A stretch of DNA of 64,000 nucleotides, from positions 248,001 through 312,000 of the forward strand of contig JAKLGA010000008.1 in NCBI GenBank assembly GCA_022710975.1, in the 5' to 3' direction. Position 1 is the first letter of the stretch; each line of letters opens with the position of its first letter. Of the stretch, positions 59,143 through 64,000 are shown piece after piece. Source of the stretch: Myxococcota bacterium. GTDB taxonomy: Bacteria > Myxococcota > B64-G9. Below the pieces are notes generated by a model, which was given only the letters and a program-made list of their open reading frames with translations, was not told where the DNA came from and ran no database searches. The position numbers and the translations under genes were made by a program.

Positions 59143-59958
59143 ATGAGGACCCCCTCCCGTGCCTCCCTCGCGCTCGCGGCCCTGTCCCTGCTGGCCGGCT
59201 GCGCCGGGGCGCAGCGCACCGAGGCCGAGCGGCCGCGGGCCGCCGCGCCGGACCTGGCCGCGGCGCGGGTCGGGTTGCAGGCCGCCGTGCTGGTGGAGCG
59301 CCGCCTCCCGGGCGGCGCGCGCATCGACGTGCTCGCGGACGGCGAGGCGCTCGAGAACGGGGACGGCCTGCGCCTGGCCCTGGAGCTCGCGCGGCCGGCC
59401 CACGTGCTGGCCATCTACCTGGACAGCCGCGCCCGGGCCAGCCTGCTGTTCCCCAGCCCGGACCTCCCGCTGCAGAACCCTCTGCCGGCGGGCAAGTCAC
59501 TGGACATCCCGCTGGCCGGGAGCTGGTTCACCCTGGAGGGTGAGCCCGGCCAGGAGAGCATCTACCTGCTGGCCAGCCCCGAGCCCCTGGCGGACGTGCC
59601 TGGCCTGCTGGCGCGGCTGAGCGCCCTGGGCCCGGGCTGGGCCACGGCGCGGGCGGATCAGACCGTGGCCGAGCACCTGACCCGCGGCGGCGTGCTCCGA
59701 CCGCACGAGGTGCCCGATCCAGCCCGCGCCTCCGGGCAGGGCGGCCAGGGCCTGGCCCGCCCGGACGAGCGCCACGGGGGCGGACCGGCGGAGCCGCCCC
59801 GGAGCCCGCCGGCAGACGATCCCGACCGGCAGGCGCCGTTCCGGCGGCCCATGCTGCTGGCCGGGGTGGTGCGCGGCGACGACTCCGGCAGCGAGCTGCG
59901 CCGGCTGCTCGAGAACGACGGTGTCGAGGTGCGCACCGTGAGCTTCCAGCACCGCTGA
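59143..59958 (+). CDS. DUF4384-domain lipoprotein
   Basis: This 271-residue lipoprotein has the signal MRTPSRASLALAALSLLAGC (Cys20). Residues about 45-175 are a beta-rich DUF4384 domain (RIDVLADGEALENGDGLRLALEL, then HVLAIYLDSRARASLLFPSP and PLAGSWFTLEGEPGQESIYLLAS). DUF4384 genes are frequently found beside caspase-like genes. The C-terminus is a Pro/Arg-rich low-complexity linker and a short strand (MLLAGVVRGD). It is the first gene of a plus-strand unit with the CHASE2 cyclase, three bases apart, and divergent from the CHAT gene. It may present a substrate or ligand to the protease; that is an inference. Confidence 0.8.
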   Translation: MRTPSRASLALAALSLLAGCAGAQRTEAERPRAAAPDLAAARVGLQAAVLVERRLPGGARIDVLADGEALENGDGLRLALELARPAHVLAIYLDSRARASLLFPSPDLPLQNPLPAGKSLDIPLAGSWFTLEGEPGQESIYLLASPEPLADVPGLLARLSALGPGWATARADQTVAEHLTRGGVLRPHEVPDPARASGQGGQGLARPDERHGGGPAEPPRSPPADDPDRQAPFRRPMLLAGVVRGDDSGSELRRLLENDGVEVRTVSFQHR

Positions 59959-59961
59959 GGC

Positions 59962-61914
59962 ATGCCGCCCGCCGAGAAACCAACCGCCGTGCCCGGCCGC
60001 CTGGGCCTGCCCGTGTCGCTGGCGCTCGGCCTGGGTGCCGGCCTGCTGGCCGCGCTGCTGTCGCTCCTGGCGCCCTCCCTGGAGCTGGCCACCCTGGACG
60101 CACGCTTCCACCTGCGCGGCCCCCGGCCCGCGAGCGGCCAGGTGGCTCTGGTGCTGCTGGACGACACCAGCCTCGCCACCGTCTCGACCTGGGGCGCGCA
60201 CGCCCGCCTGCTGTGGACCCTCCGGGCCCTCGGGGTCGAGCTGGTCGTCTCGGACGTCCTCTTCCGCCACGCGGGCCAGGACGCCGCCGCCCTGGTGGAC
60301 GCCCAGCGGGCGCTGCCGGTGGTGCACCCGCTGGGGGTGGACTTCTTCCCGCCCGGCGACTGGCCGCTCCAGGGCGCCATCGACGAGCAGGACGCGCCCC
60401 TGCCGCCCGCGCTGCTCGCGCGTTTCGACCCGGTCGTGCTCCCCCGGGGGGAGGCCCTGGCCGTGGATCGGGCGCTGGCGCCCTACCCGCCCCTGGCGGC
60501 GGCGGCCGCGGGACTGGGGCACATCGGGGCGCGCCTGGACCCGGACGGGGTGCTCCGGCGCCTCCCCCTGGTGGCCGATCTGGACGGACGCGTGCTGCCG
60601 TGCACGCCGCTCGCGGCGTTGCGCCTCCGGCTGGGCGCGGGCGGCGCGCTCGCCTGGACCGGGCACGAGGTGGTGGTGCCGCTCCCGGACGGCCGCGGTG
60701 AGCTGCGCGTGCCCACGGATCCCCGCGGCCAGGCGCTGATCGACTTCCTGGGTCCCTTCGACGGACAGCCGCTCCCCATCGTGCGCGCCGAGCGGGTGCT
60801 GGGCGTGAGCCAGGAGCCGGAGCTGGGCGCCGAGCTGCAGCGCCAGCTCGCCGGGCGGGTGGTCTACCTGGGGATGGCCGGCTCGGGCAGCACCGACCTG
60901 TCCCCCACGCCCTTCGACGTCTCCCCGCCGGCCCCGCGCGTGCTGGCGCTGGCCAGCCTGCTCGACCAGCTCCTGGCCGGGCGCAGCCTGCGAGAGGCCC
61001 CGGCCTGGCTGGGCTGGCTGCTGGCGCTCGGCAGCGGCCTGGGGCTGGCCTGGCTGGCCCGCGGGCGGCGCGCCTGGCCGCTGCACGCGTGCGCCGCGGG
61101 GGCGCTGGCCGCCTGGGCACTCGCTGCCCAGGGGGCCTTCGCCTGGGGCGGCTGGGTGCTGCCCGTGGCCGCGCCGGGCCTGGCGGTCGTGCTCGCCTGG
61201 GTGGGCGGCCTGGGCGCCCGCTTGTGGCGGGCGGAGCGCGCCCGGCGTCAGGTGGTGCAGACCTTCGGCCGCTACCTGTCCCAGGCCGTGCTGGACAAGG
61301 TCCTGGCCCAGCCCGACAGCCTGGGGGCGCACGCCGAGCGCAAGGTGGTCAGCGTGCTGTTCTCGGACATCGTGCGCTTCTCCGATACCTGCGAGCGCCT
61401 CGAGCCCGAGCAGGTGCACGATCTGCTCGGCGAGTACCTGGAGCGCATGGTGGCCTGCGTGTTCGCCGAGGAGGGCACGGTGGACAAGTTCATCGGCGAT
61501 GGGCTGCTGGCCTTCTTCGGCGATCCCGTGCCCCAGGCCGATCACGCCGCGCGCGCGGTGCGCGTGGCCCGGGCCATGCTGATCGCGGTGGAGGAGCTGA
61601 ACCGCGCCTGGTCCGCCCGGGGCCGCCCGACCCTCCAGATCCGCATCGGGGTGAACACCGGGCCCGTGGTGGTGGGCAACGTGGGCGCGCCCCGGCGCAT
61701 GGAGTACACCGTGCTGGGGCACGAGGTGAACCGCGCCCAGCGCCTGGAGGCCGCGGCCCGGCCTGGCACGCTGCTCATGGGCCAGGCCACCCAGCAGGCG
61801 GTGGCCGCGGAGTTCCCCGAGGCCCGGCCGGTGGGCGAGGTCCACGGCAAGCGCGAGGAGCGCATCCCGGCCTGGGAGCTGGCCGGCCCAGGCGCCGCCC
61901 CGCGGGCCGGTTGA
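59962..61914 (+). CDS. CHASE2-domain class III adenylate cyclase
   Basis: This 650-residue membrane enzyme has an N-terminal transmembrane segment (about 13-35) and a CHASE2 sensor domain in the periplasm (about 40-330). Three further membrane segments follow (about 345-425), then a class III cyclase domain (about 455-640). The catalytic domain has VLFSDIVRFSD and KFIGDG (the two metal Asp and the adenine-selecting Lys), NTGPVVVGN, and YTVLGHEVNRAQRLE with the transition-state Asn and Arg. The usual GDxVN is GHEVN here. It should make cAMP in response to an external cue. It starts three bases after the DUF4384 gene and shares its stop region with a promoter for the next gene. Confidence 0.9.
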   Translation: MPPAEKPTAVPGRLGLPVSLALGLGAGLLAALLSLLAPSLELATLDARFHLRGPRPASGQVALVLLDDTSLATVSTWGAHARLLWTLRALGVELVVSDVLFRHAGQDAAALVDAQRALPVVHPLGVDFFPPGDWPLQGAIDEQDAPLPPALLARFDPVVLPRGEALAVDRALAPYPPLAAAAAGLGHIGARLDPDGVLRRLPLVADLDGRVLPCTPLAALRLRLGAGGALAWTGHEVVVPLPDGRGELRVPTDPRGQALIDFLGPFDGQPLPIVRAERVLGVSQEPELGAELQRQLAGRVVYLGMAGSGSTDLSPTPFDVSPPAPRVLALASLLDQLLAGRSLREAPAWLGWLLALGSGLGLAWLARGRRAWPLHACAAGALAAWALAAQGAFAWGGWVLPVAAPGLAVVLAWVGGLGARLWRAERARRQVVQTFGRYLSQAVLDKVLAQPDSLGAHAERKVVSVLFSDIVRFSDTCERLEPEQVHDLLGEYLERMVACVFAEEGTVDKFIGDGLLAFFGDPVPQADHAARAVRVARAMLIAVEELNRAWSARGRPTLQIRIGVNTGPVVVGNVGAPRRMEYTVLGHEVNRAQRLEAAARPGTLLMGQATQQAVAAEFPEARPVGEVHGKREERIPAWELAGPGAAPRAG

Positions 61915-61939
61915 TCCGCGCGCCCGGCTGGGCTAGCCT
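61911..61939 (+). promoter_or_regulatory. Promoter of the TolB/CsgG-like gene
   Basis: TTGATC (61911-61916), overlapping the cyclase stop, and TAGCCT (61934-61939) are 17 bases apart. The leader to the ATG at 61971 is about 24 bases and contains a GAGG site. Confidence 0.45.
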
Positions 61940-61970
61940 GGATCCGCCCCGGGGGGGCCGAGGTGCGCAC

Positions 61971-63140
61971 ATGCGAATCCGCTCCCTCCCTGCCGCCCTG
62001 CTGCTCGCCGGCCTGCTCGTGTCCGCACGCGCCCCCGCCCAAGAGCCCATCGAAGAGCCTGCGCGGGCCCCCGTGCGCGTGGTCCCCATCCCCGCCGGCT
62101 CCCCCGACGCGGCCCTCGGGCTGGCGAGGTACGGCCTGGTGAGCCCCCAGGACGACGACTGCACCGACAGCGACTACTACGAGCTCGTGCGCGCCATCGA
62201 GGACCAGGCCCAGGGCATGCTGGCCAGGCACCTGGCGGCCAAGGGCGTGGCGTTCCGCGCGCTCGGCCACAGCGAGGACTCCACCCTGAAGCTGCGGCCC
62301 AGGCTCGACCTCAACTACTGCAAGTCATACGGCAGCCGCAAGGTCGAGGGCGTGGCGACCCTCGAGCTGACCGACGGCAACACCTCGACCCGCGTGGGTC
62401 CGTGGGCGCTGGCCTGGGACCAGGACAACCCCTACCCGGCCCGGGCCACCGACCGGCCGACCTGGTCGGCGGACCAGGACGTGCAGGGCTTCTGCTACGA
62501 GGTGGACAACGCCCTGGCCTTCCTGGTGGACAAGCTGCTCGAGGCCGCGTCCGCCCGGCTCCAGGCCGGCCGCCCGCCCCCCGACCCCGCTCCCGCGCCG
62601 GCCCGGGTCGAACCGGCCCCGGCCGTGGCCCAGCCGGCGGCGCCGGCGCGCGCGGAGCCGCCGGCTCCGGTCGTGGCGCAGCCCGTGGCCCCGCCGCCGA
62701 GGGGGGACAGGCCGGAGCCCAGGGGGCCCGCGCCCATCGTGGCGGTGTTCGACATCCAGGACGACAGCAAGCGCTACAAGCCCGCCCAGCTCCAGCAGCT
62801 CAGCGAGTACCTGGCCGGTAAGCTGGCCGAGCAGGGCGCCTTCCGGGTGGTGCCGCGCGATCAGCTCCGCACGCGCCTGCAGCGCGAGAAGACCCAGACC
62901 TACCAGGAGTGCTACGACATGAGCTGCCAGATCGAGCTCGGCAAGGCCATGGCGGCCGAGAAGTCGCTGGCCACGAAGCTGCTGCGCTTCGGCAACGCCT
63001 GCTCGGTCTCCCTCACCCTCTACGATCTGCGCAGCGAGGCCAGCGAGGGCTCGGCCACCGAGGATCAGCGAGACTGCTCCGAGCGGGAGCTGCTGGAGGC
63101 GCTCCGCCGGGCCGTCAGCCGCCTGACCGCAGGCCGCTGA
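61971..63140 (+). CDS. Secreted protein with Pro-rich linker and TolB/CsgG-like C-terminal module
   Basis: This 389-residue protein has a signal peptide (MRIRSLPAALLLAGLLVSARA-PAQ). It has an N-terminal domain (about 30-190) of unknown type, with several Asp/Cys positions (DDDCTDSDYY), and a Pro/Ala-rich linker (about 195-255). The C-terminal alpha/beta module (about 258-385) has PIVAVFDIQD, QECYDMSCQIELGKAMAAEK and a SLTLYDLR strand. The same module, with CxD..C..E.G.A.....V, forms the start of the PEGA protein at 14465. Such modules resemble CsgG/TolB N-terminal regions of outer-membrane assembly proteins. It follows the cyclase on the same strand with its own promoter. Confidence 0.7.
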   Translation: MRIRSLPAALLLAGLLVSARAPAQEPIEEPARAPVRVVPIPAGSPDAALGLARYGLVSPQDDDCTDSDYYELVRAIEDQAQGMLARHLAAKGVAFRALGHSEDSTLKLRPRLDLNYCKSYGSRKVEGVATLELTDGNTSTRVGPWALAWDQDNPYPARATDRPTWSADQDVQGFCYEVDNALAFLVDKLLEAASARLQAGRPPPDPAPAPARVEPAPAVAQPAAPARAEPPAPVVAQPVAPPPRGDRPEPRGPAPIVAVFDIQDDSKRYKPAQLQQLSEYLAGKLAEQGAFRVVPRDQLRTRLQREKTQTYQECYDMSCQIELGKAMAAEKSLATKLLRFGNACSVSLTLYDLRSEASEGSATEDQRDCSERELLEALRRAVSRLTAGR

Positions 63141-63149
63141 CGCCCGCGC

Positions 63150-64000
63150 TCACTTGCCGGCTTCGGCCTTGGCGATCCTGGCCCAGGAGTCCTTGAGCGA
63201 CACGATGCGGTTGAACACCGGTTTGCCGGGCCGGCTGTCCGCGTCCATGGCGAAGAAGCCCACCCGCTCGAACTGGAAGCGCTCGCCCGCCGCGGCCTCG
63301 GAGAGGCTCCGCTCCACGCGCGCGGCCGGCAGCACCTCCATGGAGGCGGGGTTCAGATCCTGCAGGAAGTCGCGCTCCTCGCCAGGCCGCTCCACCTTGA
63401 ACAGGCGGTCGACCAGGCGCACCTCGGCCTCGAGCGCGTGGGCGGCGGACACCCAGTGGATGGTGCCCTTGACCTTGCGGCCGTCGGCCGGGTTCTGGTT
63501 CAGCGTGTGCGGATCGATGCTGCAGCGCAGCTCCACGATCTCGCCCGTGGCCGGGTCCTTGACCACCCGCTCGCACTTGAGCAGGTAGGCCCAGCGCAGG
63601 CGCACCTCCCGGCCCGGCGCCAGGCGGAAGAACTTCTTGGGCGGCTCCTCCATGAAGTCGTCGCGCTCGATGTACAGCTCGCGGGAGAAGGGCACCTTGC
63701 GGTAGCCCATCTTCGGTGGGTCGTCAGGGAAGTAGGCCGCGTCCAGCTCCTCGACCTGGCCCTCGGGGTAGTTCTCGATGACCACCTTGAGCGGCCGCAG
63801 CACGGCCATCACCCGCCGGGCGCGGGTGTTGAGATCCTCGCGCAGGCAGTGCTCGAACAGCTCGACCTCGACCTGGCTGTCGCGCTTGGCCACCCCGATG
63901 CGCTCGCAGAAGAGCCGCAGGGCCTCGGCCGTCACCCCGCGCCGCCGCAGGCCCGCCAGGGTGGGCATGCGCGGGTCGTCCCAGCCGCGCACCAGCCCGT
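63150..64000 (-). CDS. glnS: Glutaminyl-tRNA synthetase, N-terminus cut by window edge
   Basis: The C-terminal 283 residues are visible and the frame is open at 64000. The end of the catalytic domain shows GWDDPRMPTLAGLRRRG, a hallmark of GlnRS/GluRS class I enzymes, and the rest is the bacterial GlnRS beta-barrel anticodon-binding part: FCERIGVAK, VEL..H..RE.LN..A.R, PP.MGYRKVPFS, DFMEEPPKKFFRL and QFERVGFFA. The KMSKS-type and HIGH motifs lie outside the window. The gene is convergent with the TolB/CsgG-like gene, nine bases apart. It attaches Gln to tRNA-Gln. Confidence 0.95.
   Translation of the reverse strand, partial: GLVRGWDDPRMPTLAGLRRRGVTAEALRLFCERIGVAKRDSQVEVELFEHCLREDLNTRARRVMAVLRPLKVVIENYPEGQVEELDAAYFPDDPPKMGYRKVPFSRELYIERDDFMEEPPKKFFRLAPGREVRLRWAYLLKCERVVKDPATGEIVELRCSIDPHTLNQNPADGRKVKGTIHWVSAAHALEAEVRLVDRLFKVERPGEERDFLQDLNPASMEVLPAARVERSLSEAAAGERFQFERVGFFAMDADSRPGKPVFNRIVSLKDSWARIAKAEAGK

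Noticed and set aside
54910-59958. A 1682-codon plus-strand frame opposite the CHAT gene.
   Set aside because: It contains the true DUF4384 gene only from 59143; the part before it is antisense to TPR-CHAT.

Overview
The window looks like a chromosomal segment of a GC-rich deltaproteobacterium in the Myxococcota sense (myxobacteria or relatives). The evidence is very high GC, many lipoproteins, Cys/Asp-rich proteins with MopE-like repeats, two C-terminal tails of the MYXO-CTERM type (short Gly/Cys motif, hydrophobic stretch, Arg cluster), a Ser/Thr kinase with TPRs, an MglA-like GTPase, a PATAN protein and a CHAT protease. It holds 41 protein genes, two of them cut by the window edges. I see no rRNA, tRNA, insertion sequence or CRISPR array, and no gene-free stretch exceeds 300 bases.

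Layout. 1-3446: a visibly less GC-rich minus-strand array of SUFU-domain proteins and small tandem paralogues, resembling an orphan immunity-gene island. 3514-6720: a 1068-residue Cys/Asp-rich lipoprotein. 6822-12681: a one-carbon block with an SHMT-GcvT fusion, a two-domain ThyX and a beta-barrel protein. 12678-18557: a minus-strand operon of a Big-1/DUF1566 lipoprotein, a PEGA protein and a GT-C membrane protein with TPRs. 18597-21456: panE divergent from panB-folD. 21497-30068: a Cys-rich lipoprotein, an FGE-like fusion translationally coupled to an M14 carboxypeptidase, a polytopic membrane protein and a kinase lacking its catalytic Asp. 30082-32709: purN and a purH split into two genes, on the same strand as and just upstream of the kinase. 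32813-43148: a response regulator, a GH123/DUF4091-like protein with a sorting tail, small lipoproteins, a surface-glycan operon (GT2, DUF2334 deacetylase, GtrA) and an RHS-like protein. 43166-50471: a polyphosphate cluster of tandem PPK2, PPK1, a new-looking fusion of a metallophosphoesterase to the HD domain of Ppx/GppA, a CHAD protein and an ankyrin lipoprotein. 50583-54801: a SpoIID/golvesin-like protein, a thioesterase, a PATAN protein and an MglA-like GTPase. 54865-63140: a signalling module of a secreted TPR-CHAT protease divergent from a DUF4384 lipoprotein, a CHASE2 adenylate cyclase and a TolB/CsgG-like protein. 63150-end: glnS.

How the genes work together. Methylene-THF made by the SHMT-GcvT fusion is the carbon donor for ThyX and, elsewhere in the window, for PanB. 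FolD and the formyl-THF enzymes PurN/PurH use the same pool, so the window is rich in folate chemistry. The polyphosphate cluster combines synthesis (PPK1), use (PPK2), a polyP-binding fold (CHAD) and a candidate hydrolase. The CHAT/DUF4384/CHASE2-cyclase module would place a protease and a cyclase sensor domain in the same periplasm.

A recurrent regulatory theme is a -10 hexamer ending 6-7 bases before the ATG with no ribosome binding site. It suggests leaderless mRNAs for panE, the response regulator, the 37967 gene, the SpoIID protein, the thioesterase and the DUF4384 lipoprotein. The strongest candidates for something undescribed are the metallophosphoesterase-PpxHD/CHAD operon, the secreted CHAT module and the orphan immunity-like island.
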